Shown here one piece after another: positions 48,013-60,220 of a stretch of 64,000 nucleotides of DNA (position 1 is the stretch's first letter; the number at the start of each line of letters is the position of its first letter). The notes under the pieces are model-generated. The model was not told the DNA's origin, did no database searches, and worked only from the letters and a program-made list of their open reading frames with translations. The stretch is from Ehretia macrophylla (lineage: Eukaryota > Streptophyta > Magnoliopsida > Boraginales > Ehretiaceae). The stretch lies in NCBI GenBank assembly GCA_037974665.1, contig CM075773.1:16482146-16546145 (forward strand), read 5' to 3'. A program made the position numbers and the translations under genes.

Positions 48013-48567
48013 GTCATGTTGAGGACACAATTCCTTTATGTGTTAACGGTTCACAGTCCCAGCCTAGAGATATGGCCCACTCAAAATGCCCAATGGGCTT
48101 AACGATAACCCATCCGCTTCAACAACGCAGCATCCTCGCAAGACGTGATATCGACGCATTGTAGGGTCCTCTAATGTGCCGCGAGTAAGGTTGTCGTCCT
48201 TTTAAAAGCTCACGACGAACGATCCGGGACGGAAAAACAGAGCAAAAGAAGAAAAGTGGCCCGAAACTGATGAAAACGTTCGATTTTGAGCTCCTAAAAG
48301 GGCAAAGCGAGCTAGCTACCTGCCCCCGTAGTAGAGCTCTCGGAGAGCTTTACAACGGTATGCTGTGCGCCGTAATTACTTACGGCTCAAAAGTTATGGG
48401 CACCGGAGCGACGGAGACCTGGTCACAAGCCCTACGCCCTCGGTTTGCTGCCCAGCCTCCACGTGAAGAGAAGTTGTCTTGCCCAAGGTGCCGTGGGATT
48501 CAATAATAGAAATGTGGTGGGTAAAGTATCTTGGCAACCCTAACCGGAGTAAAAAAATTTGAAAAGG

Positions 48568-48686
48568 GGGGTACAACACGAGGACTTCCCAGGAGGTCAC
48601 CCATCCTAGTACTACTCTCGCCCAAGCACGCTTAACTTCGGAGTTCTGATGGGATCCGGTGCATTAGTGCTGGTATGATCGCACCC
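48568..48686 (-). rRNA. 5S rRNA gene 72
   Basis: C114T and C93T. Confidence 0.95.
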
Positions 48687-49244
48687 GTCATGTTGAGGGC
48701 ACATTTGCTTTATGTGTTAACGGTTCACAGTCCCAGCCTAGAAATATGGCCCATTCAAAAGGCCCAAAGGACTTAACGACAACCCATCCGCTTCAACAAC
48801 GTAACATCCTCGCAAGACGTGATATCGACGCATTGTAGGGTCCTTTAATGTGCCGCGAGTAAGGTTGTCGTCCATTTAACAGCTCACGACGTACGATCCA
48901 GGACGGAAAAACAGAGCTAAAGAAGAAAAGTATCCCAAAACTGATGAAAACGTTCGATTTGGAGCTCCGAAAAGGGCAAAGCGGGCTACCTCGCTGCCCC
49001 CGTTGTAGAGCTCTCAGAGAGCTTTCCAACGGTATGTTGTGCGCCTCGTAACTCCTTACGGATCAAAAGTTATGGGTACCGTAGCGACGGAGACCTGGTC
49101 ACAAGACCTACACCCTCGGTTTGTGGGCCCATCCTCCACGTGAAGAGAAGTTGTGTGGCCCAAGGTGCCGTGGGATTCGATAATAGAAATGTCGTGGCTA
49201 AAGTATCTTGGCAACCCTAACCGGGGCAAAAAAAAATGAAAAAG

Positions 49245-49363
49245 GGGGGGCAACACGAGGACTTCCCAGGGTGTAACCCATCCTAGTACTACTCTCGCCC
49301 AAGCACACTTGACTTCAGAGTTCTGATGGGATCCGGTGCATTAGTGCTGGTATGATCGCACCC
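49245..49363 (-). rRNA. 5S rRNA gene 73
   Basis: A115C, C92A, G89T, C57T, T53C, C47T. Boxes A and C are both altered, so activity is doubtful. Confidence 0.88.
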
Positions 49364-49921
49364 GTCATGTTGAGGGCACAATTCCTTTATGTGTTAACGG
49401 TTCACAGTCCCAGCCTAGAGATATGGCCCATTCAAAAGGCCCAATGGGCTTAACGACAACCCATCCGCTTCAACAACGCAGCATCCTCGCAAGACGTGAT
49501 ATCGACGCATTGTAGGGTCCTCTAATGTGCCGCGAGTAAGGTTGTCGTCCTTTTAACAGCTCACGACGTACGATCCGGGACGGAAAAACAGAGCAAAAGA
49601 AGAAAAGTAGCCCGAAACTGATGAAAACGTTCAATTTTGAGCTCCGAAAAGGGCACGGCGAGCTAGCTAGCTGCCCCCGTCGTAGAGCTTTCGGAGAGCT
49701 TTCCAACGGTATGCTGTGCGTCGCGTAACTCCTTACGGATCAAAAGTTATGGGCACCGGAGCGACGGAGACCTGGTCACAAGCCCTACGCCCTCGGTTTG
49801 CGGGCCCAGCCTCCACGTGAAGAGAAGTTTTCTTGCCCAAGGTGCCGTGGGATTCGATAATAGAAATGTGGTGGGTAAAGTATCTTGGCAACCCTAACCG
49901 GAGCAAAAAAAATTGAAAAGG

Positions 49922-50040
49922 GGGGTGCAACACGACGACTTCCCAGGGGGTCACCCATCCTAGTACTACTCTCGCCCAAGCACGCTTCACTTCGGAGTTC
50001 TGATGGGATCCGGTGCATTAGTGCTGGTATGATCGCACCC
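49922..50040 (-). rRNA. 5S rRNA gene 74
   Basis: C105G and T53G. T53G in box A recurs in gene 82. Confidence 0.94.
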
Positions 50041-50597
50041 GTCATGTTGAGGGCACAATTCCTTTATGTGTTAACGGTTCACAGTCCCAGCCTAGAGATA
50101 TGGCCCATTCAAAAGGCCCAATGGGCTTAACGACAACCCATCCGCTTCAACAACGCAGCATCCTCGCAAGACGTGATATCGACGCATTGTAGGGTCCTCT
50201 AATGTGCCGCGAGTAAGGTTGTCGTCCTTTTAATAGCTCACGACATACGATCCGGGACGGAAAAACAGAGCAAAAGAAGAAAAGTAGCCCGAAACTGATG
50301 AAAACGTTCGATTTTGAGCTCCGAAAAGGGCAGGGCGAGCTAGCTACCTGCCCCCGTCGTAGAGCTCTCGGAGAGCTTTCCAACGGTATGCTGTGCGCCG
50401 CGTAACTCCTTACGGATCAAAAGTTATGGGCACCGGAGCGACGGAGACCTGGTCACAAGCCTTACGCCCTCGGTTTGCGGGCCCAGCCTCCACGTGAAGA
50501 GAAGTTGTCTTGCCGAAGGTGCCGTGGATTCGATAATAGAAATGTGGTGGGTAAAGTATCTTGGCAACCCTAACCGGACCAAAAAAAATTGAAAAGG

Positions 50598-50716
50598 GGG
50601 GTGCAACACGAGGACTTCCCAGGGGGTCACCCATCCTAGTACTACTCTCGCCCAAGCACGCTTAACTTCGAAGTTCTGATGGGATCCGGTGTATTAGTGC
50701 TGGTATGATCGCACCC
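50598..50716 (-). rRNA. 5S rRNA gene 75
   Basis: C46T and G25A, as gene 50. Promoter GC is lost (-14 G to T, -12 C to A). Confidence 0.94.
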
Positions 50717-51273
50717 GTCATGTTGAGTGAACAATTTCTTTATGTGTTAACGGTTCACAGTCCCAGCCTAGAGATATGGCCCATTCAAAAGGCCCAATGG
50801 GCTTAACGACAACCCATCCGCTTCAACAACGCAGCATCCTCGCAAGACGTGATATGGACGCATTGTAGGGTCCTCTAATGTGCCGCGAGTAAGGTTGTCG
50901 TCCATTTAACAGCTCACGACGTACGATCCGGGACGGAAAAACAGAGCAAAAGAAGAAAAGTATCCCAAAACTGATGAAAACGTTCGATTTTGAGCTCCGA
51001 AAAGATTAAAGCGAGCTAGCTGGATGCCCCCGTCGTAGAGCTCTCGGAGAGCTTTACAACGGTATGCTGTGCGCAGAGTAACTTCTTACGGATCAAAAGT
51101 TATGGGCACTGGAGCGACGGAGACCTGGTCACAAGCCCTACGCCCTCGGTTTGCGGGCCCAGCCTCCACGTGAAGAGAAGTTGTCTTTCCCAAGGTGCCG
51201 TGGGATTCGATAGTAGAAATGTGGTGGGTAAAGTATCTTGGCAACCCTAACCGGAGCAAAAAAAATTGAAAAA

Positions 51274-51392
51274 GGGGTGCAACACGAGGACTTCCCAGGG
51301 GGTCACCCATCCTAGTACTACTCTCGCCCAAGCACGCTTAACTTCGGAGTTCTGATGGGATCCGGTGCATTAGTGCTGGTATGATCGCACCC
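51274..51392 (-). rRNA. 5S rRNA gene 76, consensus
   Basis: Exact consensus; AAATAAAG context as in gene 1. Spacer family of genes 41, 57 and 63. Confidence 0.97.
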
Positions 51393-51950
51393 GTCATGTT
51401 GAGGGCACAATTCCTTTATTTGTTAACGGTTCACAGTCCCAGCCAAGAGATATGACCCATTCAAAAGGCCCAATGGGCTTAACGACAACCCATCCGCTTC
51501 AACAACGCAGCATCCTCGCAAGACGTGATATCGACGCATTGTAGGGTCCTCTAATGTGCCGCGAGTAAGGTTGTCGTCCTTTTAACAGCTCACGACGTAC
51601 GATCCGGGACGGAAAAACAGAGCAAAAGAAGAAAAGTAGCCCGAAACTGGTGAAAACGTTCGATTTTGAGCTCCGAAAAGGGCACGGCGAGCTAGCTACC
51701 TGCCCCCGTCGTAGAGCTCTCGGAGAGCTTTCCAACGGTATGCTGTGCGCCGCGTAACTCCTTACGGATCAAAATTTATGGACACCGGAGCGACGGAGAC
51801 CTGGTTACAAGCCCTACGCCCTCGGTTTGCGGGCCCAGCCTCCACGTGAAGAGATGTTGTCTTGCCCAAGGTGCCGTGGGATTCGATAATAGAAATGTGG
51901 TGGGTAAAGTATCTTGGCAACCCTAACCGGAGCAAAAAAAATTGAAAAGG

Positions 51951-52069
51951 GGGGTGCAACACGAGGACTTCCCAGGGGGTCACCCATCCTTGTACTACTC
52001 TCGCCCAAGCACGCTTAACTTCGGAGTTCTGATGGGATCCGGTGCATTAGTGCTGGTATGATCGCACCC
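51951..52069 (-). rRNA. 5S rRNA gene 77
   Basis: Only T79A. Confidence 0.95.
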
Positions 52070-52627
52070 GTCATGTTGAGGGCACAATTCCTTTATGTGT
52101 TAACGGTTCACAGTCCCAGCCTAGAGATATGGCCCATTCAAAAGGCCCAATGGGCTTAACAACGACCCATCCGCTTCAACAACGCAGCATCCTCGCAAGA
52201 CGTGATATCGACGCATTGTAGGGTCCTCTAATGTGCCGCGAGTAAGGTTGTCGTCCTTTTAACAGCTCACGACGTACGATCCGGGATGGAAAAACATAGC
52301 AAAAGAAGAAAAGTAGCCCGAAACTGTTGAAAACATTCAATTTTGAGCTCCGAAAATGGCACCGCGAGCATGCTATTTTCCCCCGTCGTAGAGCTCTCGA
52401 ATATCTTTCCAACGGTATGCTGTGCGCCGCGTAACTCCTTACAGATCAATAGTTATGAGCACCGGAGCGACGGATACCTGGTCATAAGCCCTACGCCCTC
52501 TGTTTGCGGGCCAAGCCTCTACATGAAGTGAAGTTGTCTTGCCCAAGGTGCCGTGGGATTCGATAATAGAAATGTGGTGGGTAAAGTATCTTGGCAACCC
52601 TAACCGGAGCAAAAAAAATTGAAAAGG

Positions 52628-52746
52628 GGGGTGCAACACGAGGACTTCCCAGGGGGTCACCCATCCTAGTACTACTCTCGCCCAAGCACGCTTAACTTCG
52701 GAGTTCTGATGGGATCCGGTGCATTAGTGCTGGTATGATCGCACCC
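52628..52746 (-). rRNA. 5S rRNA gene 78, consensus
   Basis: Exact consensus gene. Its spacer below is strongly mutated near 52440-52530 (GATCAATAGTTATGAGC, TACATGAAG). Confidence 0.97.
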
Positions 52747-53304
52747 GCCATGTTGAGGGCACAATTCCTTTATGTGTTAACGTTTCACAGTCCCAGCCTA
52801 GAGATATGGCCCATTCAAAAGGCCCAATGGGCTTAACGACAACCCATCCGCTTCAACAACGCAGCATCCTCGCAAGACGTGATATCGACGCATTGTAGGG
52901 TCCTCTAATGTGCCGCGAGTAAGGTTGTCATCCTTTTAACAGCTCACGACGTACGATCCGGGACGGAAAAACAGAGCAAAAGAAGAAAAGTAGCCCGAAA
53001 CTGATGAAAACGTTCGATTTTGAGCTCCAAAAAGGGTATGGGGAGCTAGCTACCTGCCACCGTCATAGAGCTCTCGGAAAGCTTTCCAACGGTATGCTGT
53101 ACGCTGCCTAACTCCTTACGGATCAAAAGTTATGCGTACCGGAGCGACGGATACTTGGTCACAAGTCCCACGCCCTCTGGTTGCGGGCCCAACCTCCACG
53201 TGAAGGGAAGTTGACTTGCCGAAGGTGTCGTGGGATTCGATAATAGAAATGTGGTGGGTAAAGTATCTTGGCAACCCTAACCGGACCAAAAAAAATTGAA
53301 AAGG

Positions 53305-53423
53305 GGGGTGCAACACGAGGACTTCCCCGGGGGTCACCCATCATAAAACGACTCTCGTCCAAGCACGCTTAACTTTGGAGTTCTGATGAGATCCGGCGCA
53401 TTAGTGCTGGTACGATTGCACCC
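53305..53423 (-). pseudogene. Divergent 5S rRNA copy 79, probable pseudogene
   Basis: Eleven changes: T96G, G81T, C78T, A77T, A74C, G66A, G48A, C35T, A27G, A11G, G7A. Upstream, ATAAAG is replaced by ACAAAAGGG and the sequence beyond is degraded. Both promoter layers are damaged. Confidence 0.78.
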
Positions 53424-53981
53424 GTCATGTTGAGGGCACAAATCCCTTTTGTTTTTAATGTTCACAGTCCCAGCCTAGAGATTTGGCCCATTCAAAAGGC
53501 CTAATAGGCTTAACTACAACCCATCCGCTTTAACAATGCAGCATCCTTACAAGACGTGATATCGACACGTTGTAGGGCCCTCTAATGTCCCGCGTGAAAG
53601 CCTGTCGTCCTTTTAACAGCTCACGACGTACGATCCGGGACAGAAAAACAAAGCAAAAGAAGAAAAGTAGCCTGAAGCTGGTTAAAACGTTCGATTTTGA
53701 GCTCCGAAAAGGGCAAAGCGAGCTAGCTACCTACCCGCGTCGTAGAGCTCTCGGAGAGCTTTCCAACGGTATGCTGTGCGCCGCGTAACTCCTTACGGAT
53801 CAAAAGTTATGGGCACCGGAGCGACGAAGACCTGGTCACAAGCCCTACGCCCTCGGTTTGCGGGCCCAGCCTCCACGTGAAGAGAAGTTGTCTTGCCCAA
53901 GGTGCCGTGCGATTCGATTGTAGAAATGTGTTGGGTAAAGTATCTTGCCAACCCTACCCGGAGCAAAAAAAATTGAAAAGG

Positions 53982-54100
53982 GGGGTGCAACACGAGGACT
54001 TCCCAGGGGGTCACCCATCCTAGTACTACTCTCGCCCAAGCACGCTTAATTTCGGAGTTCTGATGGGATCCGGTGCATTAGTGCTGGTATGATCGCACCC
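53982..54100 (-). rRNA. 5S rRNA gene 80
   Basis: G51A in box A; promoter GC is GT. Confidence 0.95.
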
Positions 54101-54658
54101 GTCATGTTGAGGACACAATTTCTTTATGTGTTAATGGTTCACAGTCCCAGCCTAGAGATATGGCCCATTCAAAAGGCCCAATGGGCTTAAATACAACCCA
54201 TCCGCTTCAACAACGCAGCATCCTCGGAAGACGTGATATTGACGCATTGTAGGGTCCCCTAATGTGCTGCGAGTAAGGTTGTCGTCCTTTTAACAGCTCA
54301 CGACATACGATCCGGGATGGAAAAACAGAGCAAAAGAAGAAAAGTGACCCAAAACTGATGAAAACATTCGAATTTGAGCTCCGAAAAGGGCAAAGCGAGC
54401 TAGCTGGCTGCCGCCGTCGTAGAGCTCTCGGAGAGCTTTACAACGGTATGCTGTGCGCCGCGTAACTCCTTACGGATCAAAAGTTATGGGCACCGGCGCG
54501 ACGGAGACCTGGTCACAAGCCCTACGCCCTCGGTTTGCGGGCCCAGCCTCCACGTGAAGAGAAGTTGTCTTGCCCAAGGTGCCATGGGATTCGATAATAG
54601 AAATGTGGTGGATAAAGTATCTTGGCAACCCTAACTGGAGAAAAAAAAATTGAAAAGG

Positions 54659-54777
54659 GGGGTGCAACATGAGGGCTTCCCAGGGGGTCACCCATCCTTG
54701 TACTACTCTCGCCCAAGCACGCTTAACTTCGGTGTTCTGATGGGATCCCGTGCATTAGTTCTGGTATGATCGCACCC
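54659..54777 (-). rRNA. 5S rRNA gene 81
   Basis: G108A, T103C, T79A, T45A, C29G, C18A. Confidence 0.9.
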
Positions 54778-55335
54778 GTCATGTTGAGGGCACAATTCCT
54801 TTATGTGTTAGCGGTTCACAGTTCCAGCCTAGAGATATGGCCCATTCAAAAGGCCCAATGGGCTTAACGACAACCCATCCGCTTCAACAACGCAGCATCC
54901 TCGCAAGACGTGATATCGACGCATTGTAGGGTCCTCTAATGTGCCGCGAGTAAGGTTGTCATCCTTTTAACAGCTCACGACGTACGATCCGGGATGGAAA
55001 AACAGAGCAAAAGAAGAAAAGTGGCCCGAAAATAATGAAAACGTTCGATTTTGTGCTCCTAAAAGCGCACAGCGAGCTAGCTCGCTGCCGCCGTCGTAGT
55101 CCTCTCGGAGAGCCTTCCACCGGTATGCTGTGCGCCGCGTAACTCCTTACGGATCAAAAGTTATGGGCACCGGAGCGACGGAGACCTGGTCACAAGCCCT
55201 ACGCCCTCGGTTTACGGGCCCAGCCTCCACGTGAAGAGAAGTTGTCTTGCCCAAGGTGCCGTGGGATTCGATAGTAGAAATGTGGTGGGTAAAGTATCTT
55301 GGCAACCCTAACCGGAGCAAAAAAAATTGAAAAGG

Positions 55336-55454
55336 GGGTTGCAACACGAGGACTTCCCAGGGGGTCACCCATCCTAGTGCTACTCTCGCCCAAGCACGCT
55401 TCACTTCGGAGTTCTGATGGGATCCGGTGCATTAGTGCTGGTATGATCGCACAC
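55336..55454 (-). rRNA. 5S rRNA gene 82
   Basis: C116A, T76C, T53G, G2T. Confidence 0.93.
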
Positions 55455-55971
55455 GTCATGTTGAGGGCACAATTCCTTTATGTGTTAACGGTTCACAGTC
55501 CCAGCCTAGAGATATGGCCCATTCAAAAGGCCCAATGGGCTTAACGACAACCCATCCGCTTCAACAACGCAGCATCCTCGCAAGACGTGATATCGACGCA
55601 TTGTAGGGTCCTCTAATGTGCCGCGAGTAAGGTTGTCGTCCTTTTAACAGCTCACGACGTACAATCCGAGACGGAAAAATAGAGCAAAAGAAGAAAAGTA
55701 GCCCGAAACTGATGAAAACGTTCGATTTTGAGCTCCGAAAAGGGCACGGTGAGCTAGCTACCTGCCCCCGTCATAGAGCTCTCGGAGAGCTTTCCTACAG
55801 TATGCAATGCGTCGCGTAACTCCTTACGGATTAAATGTTATGGGCACCGGAGCGACGGAGACCAGGTCACAAGCCCTACGCCCTCGGTTTGCGGGCCCAG
55901 CCTCCACGTGAAGAGATGTTGTCTTGCCCAAGGTGCCGTGGGATTCGATAAAAGAAATGTGGTGGGTAAAG

Positions 55972-55999
55972 TATCTTGGCAACCCTATCTTGGCAACCC
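55972..55999. repeat. 14-bp tandem duplication in the spacer below gene 83
   Basis: TATCTTGGCAACCC occurs twice in direct succession, making the unit 691 bp. Confidence 0.9.
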
Positions 56000-56026
56000 T
56001 AACCGGAGCAAAAAAAATTGAAAAGG

Positions 56027-56145
56027 GGGATGCGACACGAGGACTTCCCAGGGGGTCACCCATTCTAGTACTACTCTCGCCCAAGCACGCTTAATTTCGG
56101 AGTTCTGATGGGATCCGGTGCATTAGTGCTGGTATGATCGCACCC
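56027..56145 (-). rRNA. 5S rRNA gene 83
   Basis: C116T, T112C, G82A, G51A. Followed by the 14-bp spacer duplication. Confidence 0.93.
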
Positions 56146-56662
56146 GTCATGTTGAGGGCACAATTTCTTTATGTGTTAACAGTTCACAGTCCCAGCCTAG
56201 TAATATGGCCCATTCAAAAGGCCCAATGGGATTAAATACAACCCATCCGCTTCAACAACGCAGCATCCACGCAAGACGTGATTTCGACGCATTGTAGAGT
56301 CCTCTAATGTGCCGTGAGTAAGGTTGTCGTCCTTTTAACAGCTCACGACGTACGATCCGAGACGGAAAAATAGAGCAAAAGAAGAAAAGTGGCCCAAAAC
56401 TGATGAAAACGTTCGATTTTGAGCTACGAAAAGGGCACAGCGAGCTAGCTAGCTGCCCCCATCGTAGAGCTCTCGGAGAGCTTTACAACGGTATACTGTG
56501 CGCCGCAGAACTCCTTACGGATCAAAAGTTATGGGCACTGGAGCGACGGAGACCTAGTCACAAGCCCTACGCCCTCGGTTTGCTGGCCCAGCATCCACGT
56601 GAAGCGAAGTTGTCTTGCCCAAGGTACCGTGGGATTCGATAATAGAAATGTGGTGGATAAAG

Positions 56663-56690
56663 TATCTTGGCAACCCTATCTTGGCAACCC
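56663..56690. repeat. 14-bp tandem duplication in the spacer below gene 84
   Basis: The same TATCTTGGCAACCC doubling as in the neighbouring unit. The two must share one origin followed by unit duplication or conversion. Confidence 0.9.
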
Positions 56691-56717
56691 TAACTGGAGC
56701 AAAAAAAATTGAAAAGG

Positions 56718-56836
56718 GGGGTGCGACACGAGGACTTCCCAGGGGGTTACCCATCCTAGTACTACTCTCGCCCAAGAACGCTTAATTTCGGAGTTCTGAT
56801 GGGATCCGATGCATTAGTGCTGCTATGATCGCACCC
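56718..56836 (-). rRNA. 5S rRNA gene 84
   Basis: T112C, G89A, G60T, G51A, C28T, C14G. T112C with G51A links genes 83-85. Confidence 0.9.
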
Positions 56837-57394
56837 GTCATGTTGAGGGCACAATTCCTTTATGTGTTAACGGTTCACAGACCCAGCCTAGAGAGATGGC
56901 CCATTCAAAAGGCCCAATGGGCTTAACGACAACCCATCCGCTTCAACAACGCAGCATCCTCGCAAGACGTGATATCGACGCATTGTAGGGTCCTCTAATG
57001 TGCCGCGAGTAAGGTTGTCGTCCTTTTAACAGCTCACGACGTACAATCCGGGACCGAAAAATAGAGCAAAAGAAGAAAAGTAGCCCAAAACTGATGAAAA
57101 CGTTCAAATTTGAGCTCCGAAAAGGGCACGGTGAGCTAGCTACCTGCCACCGTCGTAGAGCTCTCGGAGAGCTTTCCAACGGTATGCTGTGCGCCGCATA
57201 ACTCATTACGGATCAAAAGTTATGGGCACCGGAGCGACGGAGACCTGGTCACAAGCCCTACGCCCTCGGTTTGCGGGCCCAGCCTCCACGTGAAGAGATG
57301 TTGTCTTGCCCAAGGTGCCGGGGGGTTCGATAATAGAAATGTGGTGGGTAAAGTACCTTTGCACCCCTACCGGGAGCAAAAAAAATTGAAAAGG

Positions 57395-57513
57395 GGGGTG
57401 CGACACGAGGACTTCCCAGGGGGTCACCCATCCTAGTACTACTCTCGCCCAAGCACGCTTAATTTCGGAGTTTTGATGGGATCTGGTGCATTAGTGTTGG
57501 TATGATCGCACCC
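57395..57513 (-). rRNA. 5S rRNA gene 85
   Basis: T112C, G51A, G41A, G30A, G17A; all transitions. Confidence 0.91.
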
Positions 57514-58071
57514 GTCATGTTGAGGGCACAATTCCTTTATGTGTTAACGGTTCACAGTCCCAGCCTAGAGATATGGCCCATTCAAAAGGCCCAATGGGGT
57601 TAAATACAACCCATCTGCTTCAACAACGTAGCATCCTCGCAAGACGTGATATTGACGCATTGTAGTGTCCCCTAATGTGCCGCGAGTAAGGTTGTCGTCC
57701 TTTTAACATCTCACGACGTACGATTCGGGGTGGAAAAACAGAGCAAAAGAAGAAAAGTGGCCCAAAACTGATGAAAACGTTCGATTTTGAGCTCCGAAAA
57801 GGGCAAAGCGAGCTAGCTGGTTGCCGCCGTCGTAGAGCTCTCGGAGAGCTTTACAACGGTATGCTGTGCGCCGCGTAACTCCTTACGGATCAAAAGTTAT
57901 GGGCACCGGAGCGACGGAGACCTGGTCACAAGCCCTACGCCCTCGGTTTGCGGGCCGAGCCTCCACGAGAAGAGAAGTGGACTTGCCCAAGGTGCCGTGG
58001 GATTCGATAGTAGAAATGTGGTGGGTAAAGTATCATGGCAACCCTAACCGGAGCAAAAAAAATTGAAAAGG

Positions 58072-58190
58072 GGGTTGCAACACGAGGACTTCCCAGGGGG
58101 TCACCCATCCTAGTACTACTCTCGCCCAAGCACGCTTAACTTCGGAGTTCTGATGGGATCCGGTGCATTAGTGCTGGTATGATCGCACCC
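58072..58190 (-). rRNA. 5S rRNA gene 86
   Basis: Only C116A, shared with genes 82 and 89. Confidence 0.95.
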
Positions 58191-58748
58191 GTCATGTTGA
58201 GGGCACAATTCCTTTATGTGTTAACGGTTCACAGTCCCAGCCTAGAGATATGGCCCATTCAAAAGGCCCAATGGGCTTAACGACAACCCATCCGCTTCAA
58301 CAACGCAGCATCCTCGCAAGACGTGATATCGACGCATTGTAGGGTCCTCTAATGTGCCGCGAGTAAGGTTGTCATCCTTTTAACAGCTCACGACGTACGA
58401 TCCGGGACGGAAAAACAGGGCAAAAGAAGAAAAGTTGGCCGAAACTGATGAAAACGTTCGAATTTGAGCTCCGAAAAGGGCACGACAAGCTAGTTACCTG
58501 CACCCGTCGTAGAGCTCTCGGAGTGCTTTCCAACGGTATGCTGTGCGCCGCGTAACTCCTTACGGATCAAAAGTTATGGGCACCGGAGCGACGGAGACCA
58601 GGTCACAAGCCCTACGCCCTCGGTTTGCGGGACCAGCCTCCACGTGAAGAGAAGTTGTCTTGCCCAAGGTGCCGTGGGATTCGATAATAGAAATGTGGTG
58701 GGTAAAGTATCTTGGCAACCCTAACCGGAGCAAAAAAAATTGAAAATG

Positions 58749-58867
58749 GGGGTGCAACACGAGGACTTCGCAGGGGGTCACCCATCCTAGTACTACTCTC
58801 GCCCAAGCACGCTTAACTTCGGAGTTCTGATGGGATCCGCTGCATTAGTGCTGGTATGATCGCACCC
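58749..58867 (-). rRNA. 5S rRNA gene 87
   Basis: G98C and C28G. Base -1 is A. Confidence 0.94.
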
Positions 58868-59425
58868 TTAATGTTGAGGGCACAATTCCTTTATGTGTTA
58901 ACGGTTCACAGTCCCGGCCTAGATATATGGCCCATTCAAAAGGCCCAATGGGCTTAACGACAACCCAACCGCTTCAACAACGCAGCATCCTCGCAAGACG
59001 TGATATCGACGCATTGTAGTGTCCTCTAATGTGCCGCGAGTAAGGTTGTCGTCCTTTTAACAACTCACGACGTACGATCCGGGACGGAAAAACAGAGCAA
59101 AAGAAGAAAAGTAGCCCGAAACTGATGAAAACATTCGATTTTGAGCTCCGAAAAGGGCACGACGACCTAGCTACATGCCCCCGTTGTAGAGCTCTCGGAG
59201 AGCTTTCCAACGGTATGCTGTGCGCCGCGTAACTCCTTACGGATCAAAAGTTATGGGCACCGGAGCGACGGAGACCTGGTCACAAGCCCTACGCCCTCAG
59301 TTTGCGGGCCCAGCCTCCACGTGAAGAGAAGTTGTCTTGCCCAAGGTGCCGTGGGATTCGATAATAGAAATGTGGTGGGTAAAGTATCTTGGCAACCCTA
59401 ACCGGAGCAAAAAAAATTGAAAATG

Positions 59426-59544
59426 GGGGTGCAACACGAGGACTTCCCAGGGGGTCACCCATCCTAGTACTACTCTCGCCCAAGCACGCTTAACTTCGGA
59501 GTTCTGATGGGATCCGGTGCATTAGTGCTGGTATGATCGCACCC
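59426..59544 (-). rRNA. 5S rRNA gene 88, consensus
   Basis: Exact consensus with an intact promoter; the last consensus copy in the window. Confidence 0.97.
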
Positions 59545-60101
59545 GTCATGTTGAGGGCACAATTCCTTTATGTGTTAACGATTCACAGTCCCGGCCTAGA
59601 GAGATGGCCCATTCAGAAGGCCCAATGGGCTTAACGAAAACCCATCCACTTCAACAATGCAGCATCCTCACAAGACGTGATATCGACGCATTGTAGGGTC
59701 CTCTAATGTGCCGCGAGTAAGGTTGTCGTCCCTTTAACAGCTCACGACGTACGATCCGGGACGGAAAAACAGAGCAAAAGAAGAAAAGTAGCCCGAAACT
59801 GATGAAAACATTCGATTTTGAGTTCCGAAAAGGGCATAGCGAGCTAGCTGGCTGCCGCCGTCGTAGAGCTCTCGGAGAGCTTTACAACGGTATGCTGTGC
59901 GCCGCGTAACTCCTTACGGATCAAAAGTTATAGGCACCGGAGCGACGGAGACCTGGTCACAAGCCTTACGCCCTCGGTTTGCGGGCCCACCTCCACGTGG
60001 CGAGAAGTTGACTTGCCCAAGGTGCCGTGGGATCCGATAGTAGAAATGTGGTGGGTAAAGTACCATGGCAACCCTACCCGGAGCAAAAAAAATTGAAAAG
60101 G

Positions 60102-60220
60102 GGGTTGCAACACGAGGACTTCCCAGGGGGTCACCCATCCTAGTACTACTCTCGCCCAAGCACGCTTAACTTCGGAGTTCTGATGGGATCCGGTGCATTA
60201 GTGCTGGTATGATCGCACCC
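60102..60220 (-). rRNA. 5S rRNA gene 89
   Basis: Only C116A; base -1 is T. The spacer below is mutated (CCACGTGGCGAG, TACCATGG), resembling gene 86's TATCATGG. Confidence 0.95.

Larger units (their letters stand above)
47140..48996. repeat. Block B2, partner of 24801-26660
   Basis: Carries the same ordered markers as B1 over genes 70-72 and part of the spacer before gene 73. Confidence 0.8.
49245..51029. repeat. Block E2, partner of 32324-34110
   Basis: Second copy of the 25-unit-spaced block, interrupted by the unshared gene 74. Confidence 0.65.
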
